Assembly: GCA_014155875.1 (NCBI GenBank)
Contig: JACEFZ010003403.1
Coordinates: 124,001-188,000, forward strand
Length of the DNA stretch: 64,000 nucleotides
Direction: 5' to 3'
Source: Cepaea nemoralis
Lineage: Eukaryota > Mollusca > Gastropoda > Stylommatophora > Helicidae
Shown here in pieces: positions 44,560-56,758 of this stretch (its first letter is position 1; each line of letters starts with the position of its first letter). Made by a program: the position numbers and the translations under genes. The notes under the pieces were generated by a model. That model saw nothing but the letters and a program-made list of their open reading frames with translations. It had not been told where the DNA came from and did no database searches.

Positions 44560-44790
44560 GTTCGGACATTAGTGGAGTAATATCACAACTTGGATAGAGT
44601 GTGCTAATGTAGAAACTCGGAGAGAGTATGGTAATATAACCGCTCGAAGAGAGTGTTGTAATATAACAGCTCGGGTTAGAGTGGGGTAATATAAAAACTC
44701 GGATCGAGTTAGGTAATATAACAATTCGGATAATATAAAAATCTCGTGGAAGAAATAGGAATTTCGTGAAGTATACCCTGTATGGAGACA
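44560..44790. repeat. ~33-bp degenerate tandem repeat
   Basis: Units of GGTAATATAACAACTCGGAT type, about six copies. The minus frame 44794-44531 stays open across them (ILPHSNPSCYITTLSSSGYI), which follows from a period near 33. Confidence 0.75.
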
Positions 44791-44919
44791 TCAAGAAACG
44801 TATAGTGAGTTGCTTGGTACAGAGGGAGTTAGGGTATTTTATGATTTTGTTTGTAAATTAAACTCCATGTAAACCCAAGTGCTGCACACTACCGTATGAA
44901 TATTTGATATGTTTTACAC

Positions 44920-44972
44920 ACACGCACGCACGCACGCACGCACGCACACACACGCACGCACGCACGCACGCA
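44920..44972. repeat. (CGCA)n microsatellite
   Basis: ACGC/ACAC units. Confidence 0.95.
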
Positions 44973-45109
44973 ACGAATAGTAACACTTTAAACTGCCATG
45001 CATGTCGCAATGAGCGACTAAGAATGGTTCGCACGGGACTGACTTATCCAATCCAAAAATTTAACTCCAAAATCAAATCAACCATGAGCGAGTCTTAAGA
45101 AAAAAAATA

Positions 45110-45400
45110 TAACTTAGCCAGTCACTATGATTTTACGCTCCACTGTCGTACCGGTGGATTTGGGTTCGATCCGCATCAGCGCAGTTTTGAATAAAAAAAA
45201 AAAACTCCTTGGTTTCTAAGTCGATCCCAGCAAAACAATGGGTACCAAGAAATGTATTGGGAAGTAAAGACGGCCGGCGTTACACCGATAATATAAACTA
45301 TTTGGTGCTGCTTGGTCTATACACAATATGGGTCTAGCCCCATATGCCTAGTGTGCTTAGGTGTGTAAAAAGGGTCTTTACTGTTACTTACCGAGACGAT
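45110..45400 (+). mobile_element. SINE family D
   Basis: TTTGGGTTCGATCCGCATCA (B box), A-run, GGGTACCAAGAAATGTATTG, GGTCTAGCCCCATATGCCTA, GGTGTGTAAAAAGGGTCTTT end. The best-preserved sense copy. Confidence 0.75.
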
Positions 45401-46110
45401 AGGTGGTTTCTCATAATAGATGTATGAGGCAATGTGGAGAAAGCCATACGGAGTCTGGATCGTCGACTGACATCCTTTCACACAAGAACATTTCCTGAAT
45501 TGGCAACTGGGATGTTAGAACTATGTATGGATTTGGAAAGACAGAACAAGTGTTAGTGGAAATTAAATACTGTAAGACTGGCATTTGGTGATTATGCAAG
45601 GAAAAATGGAGTAGAGCTCGTAAACAGTTTCTAAGCACAGGTGAAACAGTGCTGTTCATGGGTTATACAGAGGAAAATGTCTCTTTCAGTGAAGGGTCTG
45701 CGTTAATATTATCTAAAGTGGTAGAGAGAGCACTAATACTATCTAAAATAATAACAGCAATATTTAGAATAATATAACAGAAAGTAAACATGAATGTGAT
45801 CCAATTCTACGAACTAACAAATGATACTTTAAGGCACTATAGGTAATAAAAAAAAATGCAATATCAAAATGTTGAAAGGTAAGCTGAATGACATGATGTG
45901 ATCGAAACACAAGGATTATGAAGAGATCATGGTAAAACACGGAATAGGACTAATTAACGAATAAATAGTATTATTCCCCTGTGTTTGTGCAACAGGTCAG
46001 TATATCATAGGGCGGTGTATTTGTTTGTTTGTTACATAAAAGGATACATAAAGCAACGTGGATATCACTAGACCACTATACTGAAAATCAAATTATTATA
46101 TCTGCATTTT

Positions 46111-46112
46111 CT

Positions 46113-46163
<51 letters not shown>

Positions 46164-46232
46164 GCACGCACGCACGCACGCACGCACACACGCACGCACG
46201 CACGCACGCACGCACGTACACACACACACACA
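46111..46232. repeat. (CA)n/(CGCA)n microsatellite
   Basis: CA repeats turning into CGCA repeats and back. Confidence 0.95.
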
Positions 46233-46666
46233 CAATTAGACCATTCCTAAATGACGTAAACATTTGTAAAGATGCAGCTTTAGATACATATCACCATCTG
46301 CAGAGAAGTAAATTTAAGATGATATTCAAGAGATACATACCATCTTATAAAAATAGAAGTCAATACAATGTTGGATATCTAAAACAACACAGAAACTAAG
46401 GACTGTTTGTGTTCACGGTCTAGTACGGAATACTACTGGCGGTAGGATAAAATAATTTGAAACGTGCATCTATGGGATTCCATGGAAAAATGGAACGGCA
46501 GTAGAAGGAATGAAAACCCTTAAAAAATGAAACAACAGCAAAACCAGAGCTACTAATGTCAGAGCTCACGAAAGATACACAGGCTAATAAAGAAGAGAAG
46601 AGATAGCGACACAGACAGAAACAGTTAGAGAAATTGAGAGGAAAAAAAAAGTGACAGACAATGACG

Positions 46667-46668
<2 letters not shown>

Positions 46669-46747
<79 letters not shown>

Positions 46748-46858
46748 TTTCTCACACACACACACACTCACATACATACACTCACACCCAGCCAGCCAGC
46801 CAGCCAATCAGCCAGCCAGCGAGCGAGCGAGAGAGGGGGAGAGAGAGAAAGAGAGAGA

Positions 46859-46949
<91 letters not shown>
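46669..46949. repeat. Inverted (CT)n ... (GA)n pair
   Basis: A (CT)n run 46669-46742 and a (GA)n run 46866-46949 are complementary and could form one long hairpin, with CA and GCCA/GCGA repeats in between. Confidence 0.95.
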
Positions 46950-46952
<3 letters not shown>

Positions 46953-47312
46953 CATAACTTCTTCTGAAATTGCCATGTTTCCCCAGTAAGCTATTATTAT
47001 CACGGACCAGGTGAGCAAGTATTTCACTCGGTAAAAGCTGCACAATGCACATTATGTAACGTTAAGACACTATAGTGTTCACTATCTTAACATTCACAAT
47101 TGTAAGTGCGTATCAACAGACTATAGGAGTTACGTTAAAGATGTCGTCCGTTGCAAATGGCCTTCACATTTATTGCTTTCTGTTACAATTTTATCGCAAC
47201 AAAGTGGACTAAATTTGCGAAAGCTGATTCAAATCATTAATGAATAACTAGAGAACTTTGCTGGAAACGTACAAATCGTGCACGAATTTAAGGTTTCTGG
47301 AGATTCGATGCA

Positions 47313-48005
47313 TTGTCCAATATGAAAATATTATTTGAAGACGTCAGTGACCAATGGGAAATATTAAAGAAATCAGCCAACCGAGCTGCAGAAACAACCA
47401 TATCAAAAATAAAGATAATAGGACGCAAGAAATGGATGACGGAAGACATCTTAAAACTCACTGAAGTAAGAAGTAATAACAACAATAACAAGCAAAAATA
47501 TGAAAAGATTCACAGGAAAATTGGGAAGCTATGCAAAGAGGCAAAAGAAACATGGCTTGAGGAAAATTGCAAGGAAATTGAAAACCAACACAACACCCGG
47601 AATACCAAATTAATGCACAAAAGTATTAATGACAGCACTAACAAAAGAATACACACATCAACACATCCTGAATTATGTAATTCTATATTTATTGCAATCC
47701 CGAAGAAATCAGGAGCCTTGGAATGCGATCAACATCGAACAATTAGTATAATGAGCCACATCACGAAGATTCTGCTGAGAATTATCATGCAAAGAGTCAG
47801 GAAGAAAATACAACCCGAAATAGGAGAAAAACAATGTGGGTTTGTAGAAGGCAAAGGCACAGTAAATGCTGTGTATATACTGAGAACAGTAATTGAACGT
47901 TCTATAGAAGTAGACAAAGATCTATATCTTTGCTTTATTGACTACACAAAGGCTTTCGATAAAGTGAGACATGTCGACATGATAAGGATGCTTGAAGATC
48001 TATAA
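47313..48005 (+). pseudogene. RTE-like LINE RT N-terminal part
   Basis: A 230-residue frame with the first catalytic Asp of RT in YLCFIDYTKAFDKV near its end. The finger subdomain is incomplete because of the internal deletion. The frame stops at TAA 48003 where related copies read through. Confidence 0.7.
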
Positions 48006-48069
48006 ATTGATGGGAAAGACCTTAGACTTGTAAAAAACATATATTGGAAACAACAAGCTGCCATCAGAA

Positions 48070-48624
48070 TTGATAACGAATGTAGGTCAATATCAGCCTA
48101 TTAAAAGAGGTGTGAGACAGGGATGTGTAATGTCTCCAGATCTTTTTTCCCTGTACAGTGAAAATATTTTCAGAAATATAGAAGATATGGAAGGAATCAA
48201 CATTGGGGGACGATACATCAATAACATTAGATATGCAGATGATACAGTCTTGATTGCAGACAATGAACAGGACCTGCAAAATTTAGTAGATGCGGTTGTT
48301 GCACACAGTGAACAACTAGGGTTAGAACTGAATATTAAGAAGACACAGATTATGGTCGTCACTGGGAAGAAGGAAATACCACAATGTGATATACGAGTAA
48401 ATGGGCATATTCTTAAGCAAGTGAATCGATACAGTTATCTCGGCACAGTCATAACATCTGATGGGAGATGCCTTGAAGAGATTAGAACAAGAATTGCCAT
48501 TGCGAAGGTAGCCTTTTGCAAGATGAAAAACATACTGACCAATAAAAAGATATCAATTGAAACGAGAAAAAGAGTGTTGAAGTGCTACATAGAACCTATA
48601 CTTTTGTATGGATGTGAAGCGTGA
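48070..48624 (+). pseudogene. RTE-like LINE RT palm/thumb part
   Basis: A 184-residue frame with IKRGVRQGCVMSPDLFSLYS, INNIRYADDTVLIADN and YSYLGTVITSDGRCLEEIRT. It ends at TGA 48622, where the copy at 16.9 kb reads TGG (EAWTMSSQ). It continues after the stop as 48655-48905. Confidence 0.75.
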
Positions 48625-48905
48625 ACAATAAGCAGTCAAGCTGAAACACAGCTGATGGCTGTGGAAATGTGGTTTCTGAGGAAAATGCAAAGAATACCAT
48701 GGACAGACAGAAAAACCAATGAACAAGTCCTTCATGAAACAAATGAAGATCGTAAACTGATTAGAGACATTAGACGTAGACAGTTAAAATGGTTTGGGCA
48801 TGTTATGAGAAGAAATGAATTGGAGAACTTGGTGACGACTGGCAAGATCGAAGGGAAGAGACCAAGGGGAAAATCGAGAAGTAAATACCTGGATGGCTTT
48901 GCCAC

Positions 48906-49190
48906 TCAGAAAAGTGGCTTTAAGAACTTTGTGGAAAATATCTGGAATCTGGGTTAAATTGATATCAACACTTATCCTATACAGGATTATGAGATCTTCG
49001 CAAGAAATATTGGTGCTGCAGAAGCACTGGTAAAATTGCCGAAACCAAAGCTGGCGAAGGACGATATTTATTGGTTTGAATTAGATATTGAATATCACGG
49101 CAAAACCACAGAGGTATTTCTTGATCTCCGGAAGAGAGAAGTTGAGTTCGTTTTGACAACCAGAGCTCAAGGAGCTTCTGGTCTGTGACT
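48906..49190 (+). pseudogene. Orphan coding fragment of unknown protein
   Basis: Directly after the cut LINE the same frame reads QKSGFKNFVENIWNLG, a TAA, then on to EIFARNIGAAEALVKLPKPK and VFLDLRKREVEFVLTTRAQG before TGA at 49187. An acceptor-like CCTATACAG precedes 48985. It looks like ordinary soluble protein, not LINE. One stop inside and no start. I cannot assign the family with confidence. Confidence 0.4.
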
Positions 49191-50125
49191 GTACAAATGT
49201 CTTGGTCAAAGAATAATTCACCTATTCCTAAACCACCTTTCTGTTGGACAGGTGGATAATTGCCACGGGTCGATTTCGGGGTTTTCTCGTGTTCACTTAG
49301 GTTTCATTGGGTTTCACTTTAAGTATGCGCCGAATCGTCCACCATGGCATTTCAAACCAACCAACAATAGGTCTTAACAGTGAATACGTGACTGTTTGTT
49401 GATGATGTGTAATAATCAATAACAGGAACTCATGTGCGTCCTAGTCTGGACATGAATGTTTATTCCCGAACAGCACTACAGCATGAGCATTACACTATGC
49501 CGGTCTCCGACCGTGTTCGCATTCCCATGAACTCAACTCACGCCCTGTTCTATAATCTTTCTTGTCTCAGCCTATCGTCAGGCACGAGCCTGATTTGTCA
49601 TTGACCATCAACGGTCAAACTTTCACACAATGTACTTACAGTACTTTTAAATGACAAGTAACATCTAGTCTACGGCGAGCCTCATACGCTAATTTGAGAA
49701 ACATGATTACTGGTAGAATGGACGGTGTGTCGACTTCTCCATTGTTTCTTTCTGCCGGAACTATCTAAACTGATTGCTTCCTGATATATACTTTCATATC
49801 TTTGCTTTTCTGAACAGCATTTTGATGGTCGTCCTTCAGCTTTCCTGCTTCCAGACTCTTCTCTTCGCTTGTCTTTTCTCGTCTGCCGTTTTTACGTCAT
49901 CGTTTCTAAGTAAGCGCTTGTGCGTTCAGTGTGCGCACTATATTTTTTCTATATCTATACGTGCACTTGCTGCAGTCTCTATCCTGCGATACATGGCAAT
50001 AAGATGGCATTTGAGCTAACCCTCATGAAAGATAACGGACGCAATATACAGATCAGAGCAAAAGGAATTCCGTTTCTGGAGGGATACACAAACCAACATC
50101 CCGCTAACTACATCTAAGAATTAAG
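49191..50125. other. Spacer with weak short frames
   Basis: A frame at 49774-50019 is hydrophobic, and a 37-codon frame from 50004 (MAFELTLMKDNGRNIQ) looks charged and protein-like. Neither has support beyond being open. Confidence 0.25.
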
Positions 50126-50129
50126 TGGT

Positions 50130-50400
50130 AATCGCGCAGGGAGTTTCCTGTGGCGGAGTAGTTACACAAGCCTGCCTGGAACCTCAGAAAGTTGTGGGTT
50201 CGATTCACGAAATGCAATTTTTCTCAGAGACTCCTGGAAGACGTTGCTGGAGCTACGGAACTCGTGCTCTGTGCAACGATTTCGGCAGGCTGCCCTGCGG
50301 AAAGAGTCCGAGCCATATGGGGTGAAACCGGTTGCAATGAAGTCGATGCTCTTGCCTTTGAAGCCTTGCGTATGTGTGAATCGCATAATGCCTGAAGACA
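50130..50400 (+). mobile_element. SINE family B
   Basis: Head TTTCCTGTGGCGGAGTAG, GTTGTGGGTTCGATTCACGA B box, body CTGCGGAAAGAGTCCGAGCC and TTGCAATGAAGTCGA. Sense partner of 4410-4630. Confidence 0.8.
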
Positions 50401-50439
50401 AAGAGGTAAAATTATAAACTAATACTGACAGAATATCAG

Positions 50440-50700
50440 CTCCGGCGCGATGCACATATGTTCGAATCCTCATTGGAGATGCTGAGTTTTGTAAAAAAAA
50501 AAAAAAAAAATTCTACACAGCCTAAAATGAATACAGCAGAAAAATATTATGGGAAATAAACGCGGTTAGCGTTGTGAAGAACACATATAACATTGTGTCT
50601 ATAAATTTAGACAGCTAGCAATATATCCTCAATACGCCTTAAGGTGTGAAAAAGAGACCCCTGCTGTTATTTGCCCCTTACTTACCAGAACTAACATCAT
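50440..50700 (+). mobile_element. SINE family D
   Basis: ATATGTTCGAATCCTCATTG B box, A-run, body to CCTTAAGGTGTGAAAAAGAG. Confidence 0.65.
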
Positions 50701-50919
50701 GCATAAATAACTAAAGAAAGGTATATATTCTTTTGTTTTGTGTTGTGATATGAATTCATTTAACTAATAAGTATTCACAATTGTGTTTTCCTTCACATAA
50801 TCGGAGACGTTATGCAGAACAAGCGAACTGTATTATTGTAAGGTAATTAAGTTGCCTCTACAGGTAAACAGTTAACAAAGGAGAAATTGTACATTATGCA
50901 TTTTTCAGCCGGCGTTCAA

Positions 50920-51195
50920 TATATAAAGTAAGTCAAGGAGCCTTACACTCGCCTTTCGACTTATGAACATGTATGTTGTTAGCCCCATATTTGTATAAAC
51001 TAATCTAATGGACGATGTGGTTATCACGCCTGCCAACCTTGACTCTCAGAACATCTTCTGGTACCAAGTTTAGGCTAGGTCGACCTGGAAGCCTATGTCA
51101 ATTAAAAACAAAATCGCCTCGATGAAAATTAAAACATATGTCCAACGGGCCGGGAGGTAAACGTGCTAGCCACTGCTCTACTGCAACTCCCCAGG
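50920..51195 (-). mobile_element. SINE family D
   Basis: Antisense order of the same blocks: CTTGACTCTCAGAACATCTT, GCTAGGTCGACCTGGAAGCC, ending AGCCACTGCTCTACTGC. Confidence 0.65.
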
Positions 51196-51514
51196 TCGCG
51201 TAGCACGGAAAACATCCAATGATGCATACTGTTAATATTGTTTTCCTGAACTATTAGAATTTATGAAAGTTATTTTTTTTCGATGTATGTCATTTACGTA
51301 ACAGCAAAACTTCACAAGTATTATTTAAGTGAATTTTAAATGAGCTGAGAAATTAAACAATTGTTGAAGTTCACAATCTTTGAAGCCATATAGCAAATCA
51401 GACAATAGGCCAGGTGTCACCTGTACAATAGGATAAACACATATCAACTGATATAAAAAAAAGTACTACTCAACAGCACCTTCTTACCAACATTATGCTT
51501 CAAGTCATAAACAT

Positions 51515-51605
51515 CAGGTGCCATGCCGGTAAGCGTGGACGATCACGGCTTCACCATCTCACACAACCACCAGAGTATTGTCTCTGATCCGTTCTGTATT
51601 CTCGT
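51515..51605 (-). mobile_element. RTE-like LINE extreme 3' end
   Basis: CAGGTGCCATGCCGGTAAGC and TTCACCATCTCACACAACCA are the antisense of the family's C-terminus/3' end. Confidence 0.55.
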
Positions 51606-52148
51606 ACCGCTGATACCATTTGACCTAGTTCTCTGCCACCAGTGGTAACGATAAAAAAAACCAAAAACATTGTGAACAAGAGGGATACATACCTGCTAAG
51701 AATAAGTGACAAGAAGAGACAAGATCAAAACTGGTGACACCAGCGTGCTCAGTGTAAACGATGAATGTTATCGAGAGGTAGAGAGTCAGATGGCTCGGTT
51801 ATGTAGCAAGAATACTGCCGAACACTGTCATAACTGTCATTTACTTCCAATGTAGTACCTTGCGGTGTATGGCAGAGGGGTCTTTGAGCCTGAGGAATTA
51901 AGGCCGCCTGGCTAGTGCAGTCGCCGCGAACTGTGCAGGTTAGAATTTTCTTTTTGCTTAACAGCAGGCCCATAATAGCATTGACATGCGAACAGAGGGG
52001 GGACATAGCAAAGACCGACTCTGTAATCGATGGATTAGCTGATTGTTAGAAGCAAAGCACACCACCTTGTACACATCAGAAACATTATGCTTGCAAAGAA
52101 GACTCTTCCTAATCCCGACAGTAAACGACATAAAAGGAAAGTGGAAAG

Positions 52149-52268
52149 AAGAAGAAGAAGGAAAAGAAGATAAAAAGAGAAGAAAAGATGAAGAAGAAGA
52201 AGAAGAAGAAGAATGAAGAAGAAGAAGAAGAAGAAGAAGAAGAAGAAGAAGAAGAAGAAGAAGAAGAT
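52149..52268. repeat. (AAG)n microsatellite
   Basis: Long AAG array, slightly interrupted at the left. Confidence 0.95.
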
Positions 52269-52884
52269 TAAAATTATACATGGCCTTTACAAGTCAGAAA
52301 CCTCACACAATTAAAAGTTAAACAAGAACGGTTTGAATTCATTGTTTGCCTGCTATTTCTATTACAATTGATCAAACAAATAGATTAGAAACATTTTTGC
52401 AGATGTAATATGTAAATCTATATCTGATAAAATAGAATGTCTGTCTGTCTGTATCTCTGTATATATGTTATTTATGCGTTCGCGAACGGTCCATCCGATT
52501 GAGATGAAATTTTCTACACGTCTTCTTCTCATTCCCGTGCAACCAATTGTCATAGTTTGTTAGTTTACAAACAGCTATCTACGTAATAAAATTAAATTTC
52601 GTTATTACATTATAATTTACATATAGCGAGGGGACTTAACTTAAGAAAAGTTATTTCAAGGGGCATAACCTTTAATATCATTGCTATATAATTACAATTA
52701 AAATAATTGTTGCACATTTCTCAAATATGTGGACCTTTTCTCTAAGCTGTCTACAGGCATATGCGTTATAATACATAATGATAAAATCTTTAAGGCATTT
52801 TCAAAGTTTTCATAAAAATAATGCATCTATTTAAATAGTGACAATTTTCTAACTCATATTTGTATGTTTAAAGAAGTTATCTAC

Positions 52885-52897
52885 AGTCATGTAGGTT
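52885..52897 (+). repeat. Target-site duplication, left (LINE copy B)
   Basis: AGTCATGTAGGTT, repeated at 57105-57117. Confidence 0.9.
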
Positions 52898-52931
52898 CTT
52901 CTTCTTCTTCTTTCGTTCGCGTGAAATATGT

Positions 52932-54656
52932 CTATATCTGCAATGTCGTCTCTTGCATGAATTGAACTGTTTTTTTCAGTTCACACAGTGGTCCATAGAG
53001 TTTATCTTCCACTGTCGTCTCTCTAGGCCAGAAGGTTTGCCTAGATATGTTATATTTTGGGCAGTCTTGGAGTATGTGCTCTGCTGTCTGCGACGCCAAT
53101 CCACATGTGCACATGGCTGTTTCACTAATCTTGAATTTTGTATACATGTGGTTGCGTAATCTATTGTGTCCTGTTCTGAGGCGCAGAATAATGACTTGTT
53201 CTGGTCTGTCCATAACGTGGTAGTCATCTTGAGCAGGTTTTGGTGGCTTTCTGACTGATTTTATCATTCTTTTCTTTTGGTGGTATGTAACGGGCACATC
53301 AGGCTGTTCTTCTTTGGCTCCTTCCTTAGCCAATTGATCAGCTCTGTCGTTTCCGGGTACTCCACAGTGGGATGGTATCCACTGTATGGTGACTTTATGC
53401 TGACTGCTAAGTTCAGAAAGTAGTGTCCTTAGTACTGGCAATTTCCCAGAGAGGAGCGCCTCGAGTACTGATTTTGCATCTGTTAGTAGCACCACAGGTT
53501 GTGTACCATTGCTGTTATTTAGTAATTTCTCTGTTGCTATCTTGATTGCCTCAATTTCGGCATCATAGTTATGGCAGTACTTTCCTGTCGGTACTCTGGC
53601 TGTGTCCCTAGTATTATTTGGGTATTCTATGTACACTCCCGCTCCTCCATTTCGAACAGCATTTTGTGCTGACCCATCTGTGTAGACTCGGATCCAGAGA
53701 TCCTGTGGGTATTCTTCATCAAGGAAGCTGAGAGTGGCTGTTCTGCGCTGCACACTGTTCTGTTCTTCCTTGTCAAATATTCCTCTCACTTTTGTCTGGA
53801 TTTGTAACGATAGTCTATGCTCATCTTTCCATGGAGTTCGCTCTGGAATAGTTGTTAGGGGGATACCAACTGTGGGCAGATCAGTGGTTTCTCTGCAGAG
53901 TCGTTTGGCCTGGTGGATAAAACTACTTCTTTTCAACCGCCCCATAGCTAGGTTTTCAAATCTGTTCTTCATAGGGTGGCCTGGCAAGCTGAGGAACTTT
54001 TCTGCTTGTATTAGCGTTTTCGTATCTCTGCGCTCACTCAGTGCCTGTGTCCTCCCCATCTTCTCCATTTCCACTATAGGGGTTGATCTCATCCCTCCTG
54101 TGGTGACTCTAAGTGCTTGATTTTGCACCTTGTCCAGCTCTTGTAGTGTGGTTTTTGATGCTGAACACCACGCAGTTGACCCATATTCCAGGTGTGGTCG
54201 TATGCTCTGTTGGTAAACTTTGCTAAGTATTTTCGTACTGGCTCCCCATGTGGTTCCACTTAGCTTTCTCAGGATGGCTATTTTCCTTCTGGCTTTTGCT
54301 ACTGCTTTGTTGATGTGCTTTCTCCATGTCAGCTTGCCATCAAATGTTACTCCAAGGTATGTTGGTTCTTTATCTTCTCTTAGGGGTGTTCCATTTATCT
54401 GGATGATCCCTGCCTTTTGTTTTGGAGAGAGGGTAAATAGGGTGGTGCTGCACTTGTCAGTGTTTATGCTGACACACCATCTATTTGCCCATGCAGCAAA
54501 TGTATCTACAGCTCTTTGTAGCAATCTGGTGGCCACTGATGCATATTCATTTGTGCTCCATAAAACCAGGTCATCGGCGTACATTGCCGCTTTAATTCCA
54601 TGCGGTAGGTGAGCAACAAGATCATTGATGAAGATTAGAAAAAGTGTGGGGGACAA
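52932..54656 (-). pseudogene. LINE copy B, RT palm through RNase H
   Basis: A 574-residue frame starting just after HGVPQGGVL with MSPTLFLIFINDLV. It includes AAMYADDLVLW, YLGVTFDGKLTW, the uninterrupted RT-RNase H join (ENLAMGRLKRSS), YTDGSAQ, DAEIEAI, LLTDAKSV, GNDRADQLAKEGA and the C-terminal CTCGLASQTAEHILQDC. It ends naturally at VQFMQETTLQI-stop. This is the best view of the protein's C-terminal half. Confidence 0.88.
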
Positions 54657-55249
54657 GACTCCGCCCTGGGGGACACCGTGACGCAGTAGTACTTTCTTGC
54701 TCTTGAGTCCTGTCTATCTGTACTCGGGCTCTTCTGTTGTGCAAGTATGCTTTCACCCATTTGTACATTCTTCCATTGACTTTGCAATTTCTCAGTTTCT
54801 TCATCAGACCTTCTTTCCAGACTTTGTCAAAGGCTTTCTTCAGATCTATCCATGCCGCAAGCACCAGCTTCTTCTCTTGGAATGCATCCTCAATTTCTTG
54901 AGAGAGGTAGGTTGTCTGATCTTCCGTAGAGTAGCACTGCCTAAAGCCAGCCTGCTGTGGCACAAGGATGTTTTTACTTTCAATGTACCACTGCAGTCTG
55001 TGATTGATGATGCACTCCAGTGTTTTGCAGAGACAGCTGGTGAGGCTAATTGGTCTGTAGCTAGAGGACAATGGAACCATCTTTCCCTGATTTTAGGAGG
55101 GGTATCATGATTGCTTCTCTCCAGGCTTGTGGAACACTGCCTAAGGTCCAGCTGTTATTGAAGATCTGCAACAGCTTTGTTTTGGCCTCTGTTCCTAGGT
55201 TCCTGATCATTTCATTGGAGATACCATCAGCTCCTGGTGACTTTCTCAT
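54622..55249 (-). pseudogene. LINE copy B, RT finger/palm in broken frames
   Basis: From 55249 the frame reads RKSPGADGISNEMIRN until a one-base insertion (SIVL-stop at 55061). A second frame (55080-54622) carries SYRPISLTSC and AAWIDLKKAFDKVW until another insertion, after which RT resumes in a third frame. Confidence 0.85.
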
Positions 55250-55444
55250 TTTCAGTTTTGATATGGCTAGCTCCAGTTCGCTGATTGTGATGGGTGCCTC
55301 CAGAACCTCATGTACTATTTCCTTCTGTCCTGTATGTTGTCGTTTCTCTCGAATCTCTTGTTGTTTCTCTGGACTAATTTTGATATTGCTATCTTGTGCG
55401 AACGAGTCCGCAAAATGGTCAGCTGCTTGCTTTCTTGTTAAGAT

Positions 55445-56758
55445 TTATCCATCTTTATGTAGATCAATTTTTGAGTTTCTCCCTGTGCCCTCGTCATTAA
55501 GCTGTTTTATTAGCTTCCACAATTTCCTTGTGTCTCTTTCAAAGTTCAGAGACTCCGTTTTCTCCTGCCAGCTTTTCCGTCTAGCCTGCAGCTTGGCCCT
55601 TTGAAATTTGGCTTTTGCATGCTGGAATTTATTGTGGTGCTCTTGGCTGGGTGTGGCCTCTGCTTGCTTTCTACACACTTCAACATCATTATGCAACTGT
55701 TCCAGATCACTACTCCAGTAGGGTTTATATTGTTTACGGGCTCCTCTTGGTACTGTTTCTCGCGCTGCCTGTAGTATCCATTTCCCAAACTCTTCAACTA
55801 CTTTATTTATGTCTTTCTCAGTGTTCAGGTTTCTAACCAATATTCTGGTGCGATGCTTGTACATTGCCCAGTCTGCTTTCTTGTAGTTCCACCTCGAGAG
55901 GGTGCTGCTTTCACTTACAAGCTCATTTTCTACGGTTAGAAAGACTGGCCGATGGTCACTGCCACCAAGTTGTTTCCCAACAATTCGTGTAATGTTCCAC
56001 TCCAGGTCTGGTGAATGAAAAGCCAGGTCAGGTGTAGTTGTAGAGTGCCATGATCTTGAGTAGAAAGTATGTGGGTCGGACGGCTTGTTAATCAACATGA
56101 ATCTATTCTCATCCTGCCAGTCTTCCAGTCTCTCTCCTCTTTGGTCCATGTGATCATAGCCCCAGCTCTGCGAGTGGCTGTTGAAATCGCCACACACAAT
56201 CATTTTTTCTTTTAGTGGTAGTGTGTCCAGTGCCTGTGGGCGGTCACTTGGACAGTAGTAATTGATCAGATGTAGATCTGTATTACCTGTCTTAAGTTTA
56301 AGTGTCTGATACTCAGCCCCTTCCATGTAGACTTTGATTTGGGAGGCCATGACGTTATTTCTTACAAGGGTCAGTATCCCAACTTTTCGCCTGTCCTTTC
56401 GGTCAGATCGGTAACACTGGTAGCCTCTGATTTTGAAGGCTATATTTTCATTGAGATGGGTTTCTTGCAAGCAACATACTTTTTCTTGGTCCAAGATTGT
56501 TTCTAATTCTATTTTTTTGTTGCTGACTCCCTCCGCATTCCAGTGCATTATTTTAAGTCTTCGTTTGGTAAGGCCAGTCATCCTATTCTCATGTCCCCTG
56601 GCTCCACAGGACATCTGAGAAGGACCTCCAGTAGTTGGGGTTGGCCCCTTTCGAGACATAGGGCCCGGCACTGCACCTGCCTGGGGGTCCAAAGCAGGGC
56701 GAGCACCATAACGATTAGCAGTAGTCGACATATTCCATTTTGTGTGATTGCGTGGCAT
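55445..56758 (-). pseudogene. LINE copy B, endonuclease and linker
   Basis: A 437-residue frame with CCLQETHLNE, VCGDFNSHSQ and GGSDHRPVF. It then continues through the linker (KQYKPYWSSDLEQLHNDVEV) that is broken in copy A. It lacks the two residues SI before CCLQ found in copy A, an in-frame difference. It ends at a TAA created by one substitution. Confidence 0.85.

Larger units (their letters stand above)
47290..48905 (+). mobile_element. RTE-like LINE with internal deletion and missing 3' end
   Basis: Starts before RT (NMKILFEDVSDQWEILK) and shows LCKEAKETWLEENCKEIENQ. It jumps near 47.67 kb into ELCNSIFIAIPKKSGALE, skipping the region with the KAPGPD-type motif. It continues with LCFIDYTKAFDKVRH, RYADDTVLIADN (48.23 kb) and FGHVMRRNELENLVTTGKIE. 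Three stops/shifts (48003, ~48090, 48622). It ends at KYLDGFA without the family tail. Confidence 0.8.

Noticed and set aside
46661..47045. Open frames over the CT/GA/CA microsatellites (also 6.5, 58.8, 59.4 kb)
   Set aside because: Dipeptide-repeat frames created by stop-free simple repeats; no evidence of coding.
48906..49190. Orphan fragment as the N-terminal half of a ribosome-inactivating-type protein
   Set aside because: Only a loose visual resemblance in the order of helix and strands. No catalytic residues are covered, so it is not supported.
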